A DNA stretch of 64,000 nucleotides from Microvirga arabica (GTDB lineage Bacteria; Pseudomonadota; Alphaproteobacteria; Rhizobiales; Beijerinckiaceae), in NCBI RefSeq assembly GCF_016811235.1, contig NZ_JAFBID010000014.1, forward strand, positions 1 to 64,000, in the 5' to 3' direction. The position numbers were made by a program, and so were the translations under genes. Numbering within the stretch: position 1 is the first letter of the stretch; every line of letters starts with the position of its first letter. This document shows, in pieces, positions 27,111-37,508 of the stretch. The notes beneath the pieces are model-generated. The model was not told the origin of the DNA and ran no database searches. It was given only the letters and a program-made list of their open reading frames with translations.

Positions 27111-28469
27111 TCAGGCCAGGATACGGGCCATGGCCTGCGCATAGCGGGCGCGGATCGCGTCGCGGTTCACATGCCGGCCACTCGTGACCACGGGCTTGCC
27201 CGCGACAAACACCGTATCGATGGCGGCCTTGCCGGTCACGAACACATACGAATCCAGCCAGCGATCCCCTGAGACGGCGGCGAGATCGGGATGATCCGCA
27301 TCGAGCACGACGAGGTCGGCGCGATGCCCCTCGGCGATGGCGCCGATCCGCCGCCCGAGCGCCTGCGCTCCACCCGCCAGCGCTTTCTCGTAGAGGCTGC
27401 GCCCCGTCGACTGCCCCTCGCGCTCGGCCAGAACATTGCGGGCACGGTGCTTGAGGCGCTGGCTGTACTCGAATTGCTTGAGCTCTCCCGGAGCCGAAAT
27501 CTCGATGTTGGAATCCGACCCGACGCCGAAGCGACCTCCAGCGGCGAAATAGTCAACGCCCTCAAAGATGCCGTCGCCGAGATTAGCCTCGGTGATCGGG
27601 CACAGGCCTGCCACCGCGCCGCTCGATGCGATGCCCTTCACCTCCTGCGGGTCGAGATGCGTGGCGTGGATCAGGCACCAGCGCCGGTCAACAGGGGCAT
27701 GATCGAGCAGCCACGCGACCGGGCGCTGCCCTGACCATGCAAGGCAATCCTCCACCTCCTTCACCTGCTCGGCGATGTGGATGTGGACAGGCCCCTCGCC
27801 TGCCATCGCGACGACCTCGCGAAGGCTCTCCGGCGTGACGGCGCGCAGGCTATGGGGCGCGATGCCGACGACCGCATCTTCGAGACTAGTGACGGCCTTG
27901 CGCGCGCCTTCCAGCAGACGGGCGTAACTCTCGACATCGTTGATGAAGCGCCGCTGCCCTTCCGTTGGCGCGGCACCGCCGAAGCCGCCTTGCGCATAAA
28001 AGACCGGCAGGAGCGTCAGGCCCATGCCGGTCTCGTGCGCCGCAGCGGCGATCCGCCCGGAGAGTTCCGCGATGTCTGTGTAGGTGCGGCCCTCGGCATC
28101 GTGGTGCAGGTAGTGGAACTCAGCGAGCGCGGTGAAGCCGCCTTCCAGCATCTCCATCATGGCGAAGGCCGCCACGGCCTCCACATCGTCCGACGTGAGG
28201 GAGCCGAGGAAGCGGTACATCACCTGGCGCCAAGTCCAGAAGCTGTCCCCTTCTGGCCCGCGCGTTTCGCCGAGGCCCGCCATGCCACGCTGGAAGGTGT
28301 GGCTGTGCAGGTTGGGCAGTCCGGGCAGCGCGATGCCAGCAACGCGCTCACGGCCCTCGGCGAACGCATTGGGCTCGACGGCGGCAATCGTCCCGCCCTC
28401 AATGTTGAGGCCGACATTCCGGGCCCAGCCGGCGGGCAGGAGAGCGTGATCGAGAATGAGCCTGCGCAT
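27111..28469 (-). CDS. hutF: Formimidoylglutamate deiminase HutF
   Basis: Hydrolyses N-formimidoyl-L-glutamate to N-formylglutamate and ammonia, the fourth step of the five-step histidine pathway. The 452-residue protein belongs to the amidohydrolase superfamily: the metal-binding LPNLHSHTFQRG, a lysine/histidine region VHIHIAEQ, CLIHATHLD and the Asp in GVGSDSNIE. I start at the ATG at 28469 (MRRLILDHALLP) because the preceding 18 codons overlap the operator region side and are not family-like. With HutG it replaces the one-step HutG-type formimidoylglutamase route. Confidence 0.93.
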   Translation of the reverse strand: MRRLILDHALLPAGWARNVGLNIEGGTIAAVEPNAFAEGRERVAGIALPGLPNLHSHTFQRGMAGLGETRGPEGDSFWTWRQVMYRFLGSLTSDDVEAVAAFAMMEMLEGGFTALAEFHYLHHDAEGRTYTDIAELSGRIAAAAHETGMGLTLLPVFYAQGGFGGAAPTEGQRRFINDVESYARLLEGARKAVTSLEDAVVGIAPHSLRAVTPESLREVVAMAGEGPVHIHIAEQVKEVEDCLAWSGQRPVAWLLDHAPVDRRWCLIHATHLDPQEVKGIASSGAVAGLCPITEANLGDGIFEGVDYFAAGGRFGVGSDSNIEISAPGELKQFEYSQRLKHRARNVLAEREGQSTGRSLYEKALAGGAQALGRRIGAIAEGHRADLVVLDADHPDLAAVSGDRWLDSYVFVTGKAAIDTVFVAGKPVVTSGRHVNRDAIRARYAQAMARILA

Positions 28470-28554
28470 CGCTGATACCCTTGCTGCAAAACAACCTGAC
28501 CTTGGCAGCCGCCAAAAAGCCATGCCGCCGCCCGACGATCAGAGCCGATTGAAT

Positions 28555-28598
28555 ACGTCTAGACAATACCGATTGTCTGCAGTTATGTATAGACATAA
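28555..28598. promoter_or_regulatory. Two HutC-type operators in the hutF-hutI divergent region
   Basis: Two 8-bp cores fit the HutC-subfamily pattern GT-N-TA-N-AC: GTCTAGAC at 28557-28564 and GTATAGAC at 28587-28594. They begin 30 bp apart. The second lies within the dyad TTATGT-ATAG-ACATAA (28583-28598), and between them AGACAAT-N4-ATTGTCT (28561-28578) forms another dyad. They sit between the two hut transcripts and close to hutI, as expected for repression of both. Confidence 0.78.
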
Positions 28599-28622
28599 TC
28601 GCAAACGCACCGGAGCAGGAAC

Positions 28623-29825
28623 ATGCGCTTCGACCGAGTCTGGCTCAACGCTCGTCTTGCTACGCTCAAAGGTGACGGTCTCGGGATCGTCGCGAGCGGC
28701 GCCGTTGCCGCTAAGGACGGCCGCATCGCCTTTGCCGGGCCTATGCAGGACATGGCCGTAGGCTGGGATGCGGTCGAGCGAATCGACTGCGAGGGCCGCT
28801 GGATCACCCCAGGCCTCGTCGACTGCCACACGCACCTCGTCTATGGCGGCGACCGCGCCCACGAGTTCGAGCTGCGCCTTAAGGGCGCGAGCTATGAGGA
28901 GATCGCCCGTGCCGGCGGCGGCATCGTGTCCACCGTGAAGGCGACCCGCGCGGCAAGCGAGGACGCGCTCGTAGCGAGCGCCCTGCCCCGGCTCGATCAT
29001 CTCATCGCTGAGGGCTGCACGACTATCGAGATCAAGTCGGGCTACGGGCTCGATCTTGAGACGGAGGCACGCTCCCTGCGGGCCGCGCGCCGTTTGAGAG
29101 AAGAGCGCCCCATCTCCGTCACCACCACATTCCTCGGTGCCCATGCGCTGCCGCCGGAGGCGAACGGCGACAAAGATGCGTTCATCGACAAGGTCTGCCG
29201 GGAGATGCTGCCAGCGCTCGCCCGCGAAGGATTGGCCGATGCTGTGGATGCGTTCTGCGAAGGCATCGCGTTTTCACCCGAGCAGACCGCGCGCGTGTTT
29301 GAGGCCGCCAAGGCATATGGCATGAAGATCAAGCTCCATGCCGATCAGCTCTCCAACCTCCATGGAGCGAAGCTCGCGGCCGATCACGGCGCGCTCTCGG
29401 CCGATCATCTCGAATACACGGACGAGGAAGGCGCCGCCGCCATGGCGAAGGTCGGCACGGTGGCGGTGCTGCTGCCGGGTGCCTTCTACATGCTGCGCGA
29501 AACGAAGCTTCCGCCGGTTGCTGCCTTCCGTGACGCTGGCACCCGCATGGCGCTTGCGACCGATTGCAATCCCGGCACCTCGCCGCTCACCTCGCTGCTC
29601 CTCACCATGAACATGGGCGCCACCCTGTTTCGCCTGACCGTCGAGGAATGCATCGCCGGCGTGACGCGCGAGGCCGCGCGCGCTCTTGGAAAGCTCGATG
29701 AGATCGGCACGCTCGAGCCCGGCAAGAGCTGCGATCTCGCGATCTGGAACATCGAACAGCCGGCGGAGCTCGTCTACCGCATCGGCTTCAACCCGCTTAA
29801 CGCCCGTGTCTGGAGGGGACAGTGA
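28623..29825 (+). CDS. hutI: Imidazolonepropionase HutI
   Basis: Opens the imidazolone ring to N-formimidoyl-L-glutamate, third step of histidine breakdown. The 400-residue amidohydrolase has the metal motif [12 protein letters not shown], the substrate arginine region [24 protein letters not shown], a histidine motif KLHADQL and the catalytic Asp in [10 protein letters not shown]. Complete and of normal length. It is the first gene of the hutI-H-G-U-D transcript, starting 29 bases from the nearest HutC-type operator core. The next gene overlaps by four bases. Confidence 0.96.
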   Translation: MRFDRVWLNARLATLKGDGLGIVASGAVAAKDGRIAFAGPMQDMAVGWDAVERIDCEGRWITPGLVDCHTHLVYGGDRAHEFELRLKGASYEEIARAGGGIVSTVKATRAASEDALVASALPRLDHLIAEGCTTIEIKSGYGLDLETEARSLRAARRLREERPISVTTTFLGAHALPPEANGDKDAFIDKVCREMLPALAREGLADAVDAFCEGIAFSPEQTARVFEAAKAYGMKIKLHADQLSNLHGAKLAADHGALSADHLEYTDEEGAAAMAKVGTVAVLLPGAFYMLRETKLPPVAAFRDAGTRMALATDCNPGTSPLTSLLLTMNMGATLFRLTVEECIAGVTREAARALGKLDEIGTLEPGKSCDLAIWNIEQPAELVYRIGFNPLNARVWRGQ

Positions 29826-31369
29826 TACAACCCATCAAGCTTCACCCCGGCTCCGTTTCTCTGGCCGATTGGCGCAGCGTCTATTTCAGCGCCGATATCG
29901 CCCTGGATCAGGATTGCCGCAGGGCCATCGAGGCCAGCGCGAAGACAATCGAGACCATCGTCACGAAGGGCGATCCGGTCTACGGCATCAACACGGGCTT
30001 CGGAAAGCTCGCCAGCGTGCGCATCGGCGCTGCCGACCTTGCGACGCTCCAGCGTAATATCGTGCTCTCGCACGCCGCCGGCGTCGGCGAGCCGCTGCCT
30101 GTTTCCGTAGTTCGTCTGGTGATGGCGCTGAAGCTCGCGAGCCTCGCACAAGGCGCATCCGGTGTGCGCTGGTCCACTATCGAGCATCTCACGGCCTGCC
30201 TGAAGGAGAATTTGGTTCCGGTTATTCCAGGCCAGGGCTCGGTCGGTGCCTCGGGCGACCTCGCCCCGCTCGCCCACATGACGGCGGCCCTCATGGGCGT
30301 CGGCGAGTTCTTCGTCGATGGCGTGCGGGTGAAAGCGGAGGCTGCCCTCGCACGGGCCGGTCTCACCCCGCTGATCCTGGGACCCAAGGAAGGCTTGGCG
30401 CTTCTCAATGGAACGCAAGTGTCGACCGCGTTGGCACTCGCAGGGCTCTTCGAGGCTGAGCGGGTGTTCCAAGCCGCTCTAGTGACGGGCGCGCTCGCGA
30501 CCGATGCGGCGAAAGGATCCGACGGCCCGTTCGACGAGCGCATCCAGAAGCTGCGGCGCCATCGCGGGCAGATCGAGGTTGCGGCCTCCCTGCGTGCCCT
30601 GATGGAAGGAAGCGCGATCCGCGCCTCGCACCTCACCAACGACGACCGCGTGCAGGACCCGTACTGCCTGCGCTGCCAGCCGCAGGTAATGGGCGCGGTG
30701 CTCGACCTGCTGCGTCAGGCAGCCGAGACGCTCGGCACGGAAGCGAACGGCGTCTCCGACAATCCGCTCGTCTTCTCGGATACGGGCGAGGTCATCTCTG
30801 GCGGCAACTTTCATGCCGAGCCTGTGGCATTTGCCGCCGACATGATCGCCATGGCGCTCTGCGAGATCGGATCGCTGGCGGAGCGGCGCATCGCCATGCT
30901 GGTCGACCCCACCCTCTCGGGGCTTCCCGCCTTCCTCACGCCGAAGCCGGGCCTCAACTCCGGCTTCATGATCCCGCAGGTGACGGCCGCAGCCCTCGTG
31001 TCGGAAAACAAGCAGCGCGCCTATCCGGCGAGCGTCGACTCGATCCCGACCTCCGCCAACCAGGAGGACCACGTGTCCATGGCAACCCATGGCGCACGTC
31101 GTCTCCTGCCGATGGCGATGAACACCGCCAACGTCATCGGCATCGAATACCTGGCCGCCGTCCAGGGCTGCGACTTCCACGCGCCGATGCAATCCAGCGA
31201 GCGCCTGGAGCGCGCCCGTGCCCTGCTGCGTGCCCAGATTCCGCATCTTGATGATGACAGGCACATGGCGCCCGAGATGGAGGTAGCCACGGCTCTCGTC
31301 GCCTCCGGTGCCCTCGCTGATGCGGTCGGCGGCGACGTGCTGCCGCTCGTCGCGGACGAGGCAGAGTGA
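29822..31369 (+). CDS. hutH: Histidine ammonia-lyase HutH
   Basis: Removes ammonia from L-histidine to give urocanate, the committed step. The 515-residue protein has the Ala143-Ser144-Gly145 triad in [12 protein letters not shown], which cyclises to the MIO electrophile. It also has the tyrosine in [11 protein letters not shown] and the signature region SDNPLVF. It overlaps hutI at its start and hutG at its end by four bases each, so translation is coupled along the operon. Confidence 0.97.
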   Translation: MIQPIKLHPGSVSLADWRSVYFSADIALDQDCRRAIEASAKTIETIVTKGDPVYGINTGFGKLASVRIGAADLATLQRNIVLSHAAGVGEPLPVSVVRLVMALKLASLAQGASGVRWSTIEHLTACLKENLVPVIPGQGSVGASGDLAPLAHMTAALMGVGEFFVDGVRVKAEAALARAGLTPLILGPKEGLALLNGTQVSTALALAGLFEAERVFQAALVTGALATDAAKGSDGPFDERIQKLRRHRGQIEVAASLRALMEGSAIRASHLTNDDRVQDPYCLRCQPQVMGAVLDLLRQAAETLGTEANGVSDNPLVFSDTGEVISGGNFHAEPVAFAADMIAMALCEIGSLAERRIAMLVDPTLSGLPAFLTPKPGLNSGFMIPQVTAAALVSENKQRAYPASVDSIPTSANQEDHVSMATHGARRLLPMAMNTANVIGIEYLAAVQGCDFHAPMQSSERLERARALLRAQIPHLDDDRHMAPEMEVATALVASGALADAVGGDVLPLVADEAE

Positions 31370-32202
31370 TGAGCACGGAGTTTCCGGACTGGCTCACCGT
31401 CACCTGTGGCGAAGCGCCCCTCGTGGTGAGCCTGCCGCACACCGGCACGGACATCCCGGCGGAGTACGAACGCGGCCTCGTCTCGCCCTGGCTTGCGCGC
31501 AAGGATGCGGATTGGTGGATCGAGCGGCTCTACGACTTCGCGGTAGAACTCGGTGCGACCGTGATCCGCACGACGATCTCCCGCACCGTGATCGACGTGA
31601 ATCGCGATCCATCCGGCGTGTCGCTCTATCCGGGTCAAGCAACAACAGAGCTGTGCCCCACCACGACCTTCGACGGCGAGCCGCTCTACAAGGCTGGAAC
31701 GGAGCCGACAACGGAGGAGATCGCCGAGCGCCGCGCCCGCTACTTCGATTCCTATCACGCGACGCTGCGCAGCGAGATCGAGCGCTTGCGTTCAAATCAT
31801 GCCAATGTGGTGGTCTATGATTGCCACTCGATCCGCTCGGTGATCCCGCGCCTCTTCGACGGCACCCTGCCCCACTTCAACATCGGCACCAATAACGGCA
31901 CCACCTGTGCGCCTGCCCTGAGCAATGCCATCGAGAAGATCTGCATCAGCAGCGGCTTCAGCCACGTGGTCAATGGCCGCTTCAAGGGCGGTTACATCAC
32001 GCGAAGTCTCGGAAACCCCGAAGCCGGTGTTCACGCCGTCCAGATGGAGCTCGCCTGCCGCGGCTACATGCGCGAGCCCCTCGGCTCCGTCACCGAAGGC
32101 GAGTGGCCGACGCCTTATGATGAGGCTTATGCCGCGCCCATGCGTTCAGCGCTCACGCTCATTCTCCAGACCTGTCTCACCTTCGCCCAATCCAAAGCCT
32201 GA
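31366..32202 (+). CDS. hutG: N-formylglutamate deformylase HutG
   Basis: Hydrolyses N-formylglutamate to formate and glutamate, the last step when HutF is used. The 278-residue zinc hydrolase of the N-formylglutamate amidohydrolase family shows [13 protein letters not shown] near the start, [21 protein letters not shown] and [11 protein letters not shown], followed by [13 protein letters not shown]. It lies within the operon between hutH (four-base overlap) and hutU (11-base gap). Confidence 0.94.
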   Translation: MMSTEFPDWLTVTCGEAPLVVSLPHTGTDIPAEYERGLVSPWLARKDADWWIERLYDFAVELGATVIRTTISRTVIDVNRDPSGVSLYPGQATTELCPTTTFDGEPLYKAGTEPTTEEIAERRARYFDSYHATLRSEIERLRSNHANVVVYDCHSIRSVIPRLFDGTLPHFNIGTNNGTTCAPALSNAIEKICISSGFSHVVNGRFKGGYITRSLGNPEAGVHAVQMELACRGYMREPLGSVTEGEWPTPYDEAYAAPMRSALTLILQTCLTFAQSKA

Positions 32203-32213
32203 GGATCCGTCCT

Positions 32214-33878
32214 ATGACCCGCATCGACAACGCCCGCGTGATCCGCGCTCCGCACGGCACAGACCTTTCCGCCAAGAGCTGGCTGACGGAAGCGCCCCTG
32301 CGCATGCTGATGAACAATCTCGATCCGATGGTCGCCGAGAAGCCCGGCGAGCTCGTGGTCTATGGCGGCATCGGCCGCGCAGCCCGCGACTGGGACAGTT
32401 TTGATCGCATTGTCGCTGCGCTGAAGAACCTCAACGATGACGAGACGCTGCTCGTGCAGTCAGGCAAGCCCGTGGGCGTGTTCCGCACCCACGCGGACGC
32501 GCCACGTGTGCTGATCGCCAATTCCAATCTCGTGCCGCACTGGGCCACCTGGGACAAGTTCCACGAGCTCGACCGCAAGGGACTCATGATGTACGGCCAG
32601 ATGACGGCCGGCTCCTGGATCTATATCGGCACGCAGGGCATCGTGCAGGGCACTTACGAGACCTTCGTGGAGGTGGGCCGCCAGCACTACAACGGCGATC
32701 TCTCCGGCCGCTGGATCCTCACCGGCGGTCTCGGCGGCATGGGCGGCGCACAGCCGCTTGCCGCCACCATGGCCGGCGCCTCGTGCCTTGCGGTCGAGTG
32801 CCAGCCGAGCCGCATCGAGATGCGCCTGCGCACCGGCTATGTGGACCAACGCGCCGACACCCTCGACGAGGCTCTCGCCATCATCGAGCAATCCTGCCGC
32901 GACAAGAGCCCGGTTTCAGTTGGCCTCCTCGGCAACGCCGCCGAAATCTTCCCGGAGATCTACCGGCGCGGCATCCGCCCCGATGCGGTGACGGACCAGA
33001 CTTCGGCGCATGACCCCATCAACGGCTATCTGCCGAAGGGCTGGACGCTCGCAGAGTGGGAGGCCAAGCGCGAGACCGATCCGAAGGCCGTGGAGCATGC
33101 CGCGAAGCAATCCATGGCCGAGCACGTGCGCGCCATGCTGGACTTCCACAAGGCCGGCGTACCGACCCTCGATTACGGCAACAACATCCGCCAGATGGCG
33201 AAAGAAGAGGGCGTCGACAACGCCTTCGACTTCCCGGGCTTCGTGCCGGCCTATATCCGGCCCCTCTTCTGCCGTGGCATCGGCCCGTTCCGCTGGTGCG
33301 CACTCTCGGGCGATCCGGAGGACATCTACAAGACCGACGCCAAGGTGAAGGAGCTGCTCCCGGACAACAAGCACCTGCACAACTGGCTCGACATGGCCAA
33401 GGAGCGCATCAAGTTCCAGGGGCTGCCGGCGCGCATCTGCTGGGTCGGCCTCGGCGACCGTCACCGTCTGGGACTCGCCTTCAACGAGATGGTAGCCAAG
33501 GGCGAGCTGAAGGCTCCGATCGTGATCGGCCGCGACCATCTCGATTCCGGTTCGGTGGCCAGCCCGAACCGCGAGACGGAGGCCATGAAGGACGGCTCGG
33601 ACGCGGTCTCCGACTGGCCGCTGCTGAATGCCCTCCTCAACTGCGCCTCCGGCGCCACTTGGGTGTCGCTGCACCATGGCGGTGGCGTTGGCATGGGCTT
33701 CTCGCAGCATTCGGGCATGGTGATCGTCTGCGACGGCACGCCGGAAGCGGCCAAGCGCGTCGAGCGCGTGCTCTGGAACGATCCCGCCACCGGCGTGATG
33801 CGCCATGCGGATGCAGGCTACGACATCGCAATCGACTGCGCCCGCGAGCACGGTCTTAACCTCCCGAGCCTGCGCTGA
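32214..33878 (+). CDS. hutU: Urocanate hydratase HutU
   Basis: Adds water to urocanate to give imidazolonepropionate, the second step, using a tightly bound NAD as electrophile. The 554-residue protein contains the NAD-binding [13 protein letters not shown] (near residue 176), [17 protein letters not shown] and [20 protein letters not shown]. The active-site cysteine region [12 protein letters not shown] (near residue 350) and [16 protein letters not shown] complete it. It has full family length. Its stop overlaps the hutD start by one base. Confidence 0.97.
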   Translation: MTRIDNARVIRAPHGTDLSAKSWLTEAPLRMLMNNLDPMVAEKPGELVVYGGIGRAARDWDSFDRIVAALKNLNDDETLLVQSGKPVGVFRTHADAPRVLIANSNLVPHWATWDKFHELDRKGLMMYGQMTAGSWIYIGTQGIVQGTYETFVEVGRQHYNGDLSGRWILTGGLGGMGGAQPLAATMAGASCLAVECQPSRIEMRLRTGYVDQRADTLDEALAIIEQSCRDKSPVSVGLLGNAAEIFPEIYRRGIRPDAVTDQTSAHDPINGYLPKGWTLAEWEAKRETDPKAVEHAAKQSMAEHVRAMLDFHKAGVPTLDYGNNIRQMAKEEGVDNAFDFPGFVPAYIRPLFCRGIGPFRWCALSGDPEDIYKTDAKVKELLPDNKHLHNWLDMAKERIKFQGLPARICWVGLGDRHRLGLAFNEMVAKGELKAPIVIGRDHLDSGSVASPNRETEAMKDGSDAVSDWPLLNALLNCASGATWVSLHHGGGVGMGFSQHSGMVIVCDGTPEAAKRVERVLWNDPATGVMRHADAGYDIAIDCAREHGLNLPSLR

Positions 33879-34471
33879 TGAAAGCACGCATCATCCGCAA
33901 CGAGGATCTCGTTCGCGTTCCCTGGAAGAACGGCGGCGGCACCACGGCGGAGATCGCCGCCTTTCCGGAGGGCTCGGGCTTCGACACGTTCAGATGGCGC
34001 ATCAGCATGGCGGATGTCGCCTCCGACGGGCCGTTCTCGGTCTTTCCAGGCATCGACCGAACGCTGATCGTGGTCGAGGGCGAAGGCATCGAGATCGATG
34101 TGGAGGGCATCGCCTATACGCTCGACAGGGCTTCTCCGAAGCTCTCCTTCTCCGGCGATGACATCACCACAGGGCGGCTCCTCTCAGGGCCGATACGCGA
34201 TCTGAACGTCATGACCCGGCGCGGCCAGTTCCGGCACCGGACGCGGTTCGTGGAGTCCGGTGTGGCGCTGCTCTCCGAGGAGACCTGTGCGGCCGTCCTC
34301 GTGCCGCTCGATGGCCCGTTCGACGTGACGCTTGGACCAGCGATCCATTCGCTGCAGGTGCTCGACACGCTGATGCTGGAGGCGACGCAGGATCTTATCC
34401 TGCTCCCCGGGACGGGCCGGGGGTTTCTCGTCGAGATCGCGCCGGACAAACCTGAGAAGGCTGGCTCATAA
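33878..34471 (+). CDS. hutD: HutD family protein
   Basis: A 197-residue cupin-fold protein of the HutD/Ves family. Recognisable parts are LVRVPWKNGGGTTAEIAAFP, FRWRISMADVASDGPFSVFP, RTLIVVEGEGIEI and VMTRRGQFRH. In Pseudomonas, HutD limits the level of hut expression and is thought to bind formylglutamate; that role is carried over by homology. It ends the hut operon. Confidence 0.9.
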   Translation: MKARIIRNEDLVRVPWKNGGGTTAEIAAFPEGSGFDTFRWRISMADVASDGPFSVFPGIDRTLIVVEGEGIEIDVEGIAYTLDRASPKLSFSGDDITTGRLLSGPIRDLNVMTRRGQFRHRTRFVESGVALLSEETCAAVLVPLDGPFDVTLGPAIHSLQVLDTLMLEATQDLILLPGTGRGFLVEIAPDKPEKAGS

Positions 34472-34482
34472 ATCTCCAACCT

Positions 34483-34578
34483 CATCCTGAGGAGCAGCCG
34501 TGAGGCTGAGTCTCGAAGGAGGATCCAGTGCTCTCTGAAGGCGCCCTCGTCCTTCGAGACGCTACGCTCCTCAGGATG
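34483..34578. repeat. Nested inverted repeat of the Hyphomicrobiales intergenic type
   Basis: The outer arms CATCCTGAGGAGC (34483-34495) and GCTCCTCAGGATG (34566-34578) are perfect 13-bp complements. The inner arms GTCTCGAAGGA (34510-34520) and TCCTTCGAGAC (34550-34560) are perfect 11-bp complements. The arms recall repeats found many times in genomes of this order. It ends the hut operon region; the rest of 34472-34802 holds only the operator below. Confidence 0.75.
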
Positions 34579-34661
34579 GGGGCTCAGGTAAGGCATCGCA
34601 TATGGTGAGACTTTTAGGGGTGCCCTTTAGGCGAACGATGCCCAAAACAACGGCAGGACAT

Positions 34662-34675
34662 AATGTCTATACATT
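34662..34675. promoter_or_regulatory. HutC-type operator before the ABC importer
   Basis: AATGT-CTAT-ACATT (34662-34675) contains the core GTCTATAC (34665-34672), fitting GT-N-TA-N-AC. The 12-mer ATGTCTATACAT is the exact reverse complement of the 12-mer at 28585-28596 next to hutI. It lies 127 bases before the binding-protein gene and suggests that HutC also controls the importer. Confidence 0.7.
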
Positions 34676-34802
34676 TGACATTGCCGCTTCGTCATGGTGC
34701 CATTCGTCCGCTCGGACAAGCATGCACGGTATGAGAAGCGCAAACCTTCCAGAGGGTGCGGTCGGCAGAACGAGCCAGGGAACTTGAAAAGCGGAGGCTG
34801 CA

Positions 34803-35744
34803 ATGAAGGCGGTATTGGGTGGTTTGGCCGTGTTGGCGCTGGCGGCAGGATCCGTCTCGGCGCAAGAGACGAAGGTGGCTGTCGGCATTTCGGGCTGGAC
34901 GGGCTTCGCACCCCTGACGCTTGCCAAGGAAGCCGGCATCTTCAAGAAGAACGGCCTCGACGTCACGATCAAGAAGGTCCCTCAGGCGAGCCGCCACCTT
35001 GCCATCCAGTCCGGCGACATCCAGTGCGCCGCCACCACGGTGGAAACCTGGATCGTGTGGAACGCCAACGGCGTGCCGACCAAGCAGATCTTCCAGCTCG
35101 ATAAGAGCTTCGGCGCGGACGGCATGGTGGTGAGAAACGACGTCGGCTCCATCAAGGACATCAAGGGCAAGCAGGTGGCGGCCTCTGCGCCCGGCACATC
35201 GCCCTATTTCGTGCTGGCCTGGATGCTGAAGAAGAACGGGCTTTCCGTGAAGGACGTGACCGTGGTCAACATGGAACCGGGCCCAGCCGCGCAAGCCTTC
35301 ATCGCCGGACAGAACGACGTGGCCATGACCTATGAGCCGTATCTCTCCTCTGTGCGCGCCGCGCCTCAATCCGGCAAGATCATCGCCACCACGCTCGATT
35401 ACCCGGCCGTGATGGACACCTTCGGCTGCACGCCGAAGTTCCTCGCCGACAATCCGAAAGCCGCCAAAGCTCTGGCCGACAGCTATTTCGAGGCGCTCGA
35501 CATGATCGCTAAGGATCAGGCCAAGGCTTACGAGATCATGGGCGCGGACGTGAAGCAGACCGGCGAGGCCTTCGGCAAGTCGGCCCAGTTCCTGCGCTGG
35601 CAGGACCGCGAGGCCAACAAGAAGTTCTTCGCAGGCGAGTTCAAGACCTTCTCGGCCGAGGCCGCCGACCTGCTGCTCGAGACCGGCATCATCAAGCAGA
35701 AGCCGGACATGGAAGCCCTGGCGGATACGAGCTTCATCCAGTAA
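34803..35744 (+). CDS. ABC transporter substrate-binding protein (NMT1/SsuA-like)
   Basis: A 313-residue periplasmic binding protein. The signal peptide is MKAVLGGLAVLALAAGSVSA. The mature part follows the NMT1/THI5-like and sulfonate/nitrate-binding pattern: ISGWTGFAPLTLAKEAGIFK, GDIQCAATTVETWI, DIKGKQVAASAPGTSPYFVL and AFIAGQNDVAMTYEPYL. This family binds varied ligands, among them taurine, sulfonates, nitrate and pyrimidine precursors. Its place after the hut operon and behind a HutC-type operator suggests histidine, urocanate or a related imidazole as ligand; that is inference. Confidence 0.9.
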   Translation: MKAVLGGLAVLALAAGSVSAQETKVAVGISGWTGFAPLTLAKEAGIFKKNGLDVTIKKVPQASRHLAIQSGDIQCAATTVETWIVWNANGVPTKQIFQLDKSFGADGMVVRNDVGSIKDIKGKQVAASAPGTSPYFVLAWMLKKNGLSVKDVTVVNMEPGPAAQAFIAGQNDVAMTYEPYLSSVRAAPQSGKIIATTLDYPAVMDTFGCTPKFLADNPKAAKALADSYFEALDMIAKDQAKAYEIMGADVKQTGEAFGKSAQFLRWQDREANKKFFAGEFKTFSAEAADLLLETGIIKQKPDMEALADTSFIQ

Positions 35745-35753
35745 CGCAGTCTT

Positions 35754-35781
35754 CAGGCGGCTCGCTTCCTTGGGCCGCCTG
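35754..35781 (+). other. Intercistronic hairpin after the binding-protein gene
   Basis: CAGGCGGC (35754-35761) pairs with GCCGCCTG (35774-35781) in the gap between the binding-protein and permease genes. Such hairpins often stabilise the upstream message, so that more binding protein is made than membrane components. Confidence 0.6.
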
Positions 35782-35839
35782 ATCATTTCAGCATCCTGGC
35801 GGCCCGAACTTGCGTTCCGGATCGCAGAGCAAATCCCTT

Positions 35840-36616
35840 ATGCCTCGTCCTCTCGAACCGGTCAGCCAGGGCACGCGCGTCACCCTCGGCATCTCCTTCT
35901 TCGTCCTCTTCGTTGCTGCCTGGGCCTTCGCGACGCTCGGCGGCTTCGTGTCGCGCACCTTCCTGGCCGATCCCATCACGATGCTGCAGGACGGCTGGCT
36001 GCTGCTCACGCGCTTCGGCTTCCTGGGCGACATCGGCATCACGGTCTGGCGCGTGGTCGGCGGGTTCATCCTCGCGGCCCTGATCGCCGTGCCGCTCGGC
36101 ATCATGATGGGAGCGTACAAATCCTTCGAAGCGTTCCTAGAACCGTTCGTATCGTTCGCCCGCTACCTGCCGGCCTCCGCCTTCGTGCCGCTTCTCATTC
36201 TCTGGGCCGGCATCGGCGAGATGCAGAAGCTGCTGGTCATCTTCATCGGTTCGGTGTTCCAGATCATCCTCATGGTGGCCGTGGCCGTCGGCAACACGCG
36301 ACGTGATCTCGTTGAGGCCGCCTACACGCTGGGCTCATCCGACCAAGGCGTAGTGAAGCGCGTGCTCATTCCGGCCAATGCGCCAGAGATTGCCGAGATC
36401 CTGCGCCTCGTGCTCGGCTGGGCCTGGACCTACGTGATCGTCGCGGAACTCATCGGATCCTCGTCGGGCATCGGCCACATGATCATCGACAGCCAGGCGC
36501 TCCTCGCCACGGGTCAGATGATCTTCGGCATCATCATCATCGGCGTCATCGGTCTCATTTCCGACTTCCTGTTCAAAGCGGTGAACCGCAAGCTCTTCCC
36601 GTGGAGGCTCGCATGA
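35840..36616 (+). CDS. ABC transporter permease (SsuC/TauC-like)
   Basis: A 258-residue inner-membrane subunit. Six hydrophobic segments are visible, starting at LGISFFVLFVAAWAFATLGG. The EAA loop that docks the ATPase is VEAAYTLGSSDQGVVKRVLI, with the conserved glycine. The motif FVSFARYLPASAFVPLLILW is typical of the nitrate/sulfonate/taurine permeases. The ATG at 35840 is taken; a TTG at 35810 would add ten unlikely residues. It overlaps the ATPase gene by four bases. Confidence 0.9.
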   Translation: MPRPLEPVSQGTRVTLGISFFVLFVAAWAFATLGGFVSRTFLADPITMLQDGWLLLTRFGFLGDIGITVWRVVGGFILAALIAVPLGIMMGAYKSFEAFLEPFVSFARYLPASAFVPLLILWAGIGEMQKLLVIFIGSVFQIILMVAVAVGNTRRDLVEAAYTLGSSDQGVVKRVLIPANAPEIAEILRLVLGWAWTYVIVAELIGSSSGIGHMIIDSQALLATGQMIFGIIIIGVIGLISDFLFKAVNRKLFPWRLA

Positions 36617-37404
36617 GCAACACGATCCTCCAGATCGACAACGTCTCGCGTGTGTTTCCCGGCGTGCGCGGCGGCGCGCCGGTGCGGGCACTCGAACCCA
36701 CCAACCTGCAGGTGGCGCAGAACGACTTCATCACCATTCTCGGCCCGTCCGGCTGCGGAAAGTCCACGCTCCTGCGCATCGTGGCGGGCCTCGACCGTCC
36801 GACGGACGGGCGCGTGCTGCTCAACGGCCGCGAGATCAAGGGACCGGGTGCCGATCGCGGCATGGTGTTCCAATCCTACACCCTGTTCCCCTGGCTGACG
36901 ATCGCCGAGAACATCGCCTATGGCCTGCGCGAAAAGGGCATTCCGAAAGCGCAGCGCCAGGAGATCGTCGCCTCCTACACGGAGAAGGTGGGCCTGCGCG
37001 GCTTCGAGAACCATTATCCCAAGCAGCTCTCCGGCGGCATGCAGCAGCGCACCGCCATTGCCCGCGCCCTCGCGAACGATCCGGAAATCCTGCTCCTCGA
37101 CGAGCCTTTCGGTGCCCTCGACAACCAGACCCGCGGGTTGATGCAGGAACTGCTGCTCGGTATCTGGGAGCGCGAGCGCAAGACCGTGCTCTTCGTTACC
37201 CACGATATCGAGGAGGCGATCTTCCTCGCCTCCCGTGTCATCGTCATGTCGGCACGCCCCGGCCGCATCAAAGCCGACATCCCCGTCGACCTGCCGCATC
37301 CGCGCCACTACCGGATGAAGACGACGCCGGAGTTCTCGGATCTAAAGGCGCAACTGACGGAAGAAATTCGCCTCGAGGCCATGCAGGCGGAAGGCGTGCA
37401 TTGA
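36613..37404 (+). CDS. ABC transporter ATP-binding protein (SsuB/TauB-like)
   Basis: A 263-residue ATPase that powers the importer. Walker A is GPSGCGKSTLLRIV near residues 40-53. The Q-loop region is GMVFQSYTLFPWLT, the ABC signature LSGGMQQRTAIARAL, Walker B LLLDEPFGALD, and the H-loop LFVTHDIEEAIFLA. The C-terminal region KADIPVDLPHPRHY is common to the nitrate/sulfonate/taurine group. It starts at 36613, overlapping the permease stop. Confidence 0.93.
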   Translation: MSNTILQIDNVSRVFPGVRGGAPVRALEPTNLQVAQNDFITILGPSGCGKSTLLRIVAGLDRPTDGRVLLNGREIKGPGADRGMVFQSYTLFPWLTIAENIAYGLREKGIPKAQRQEIVASYTEKVGLRGFENHYPKQLSGGMQQRTAIARALANDPEILLLDEPFGALDNQTRGLMQELLLGIWERERKTVLFVTHDIEEAIFLASRVIVMSARPGRIKADIPVDLPHPRHYRMKTTPEFSDLKAQLTEEIRLEAMQAEGVH

Positions 37405-37508
37405 AATCATTCTCCGGTGCGGCGCGCATCGGAGATATCCCTTCCGGATGAATTGACCCATTGCCCCCGTTCAGGAGACGCTTCGATCTTCTGAGCGGGG
37501 AAGGCACG

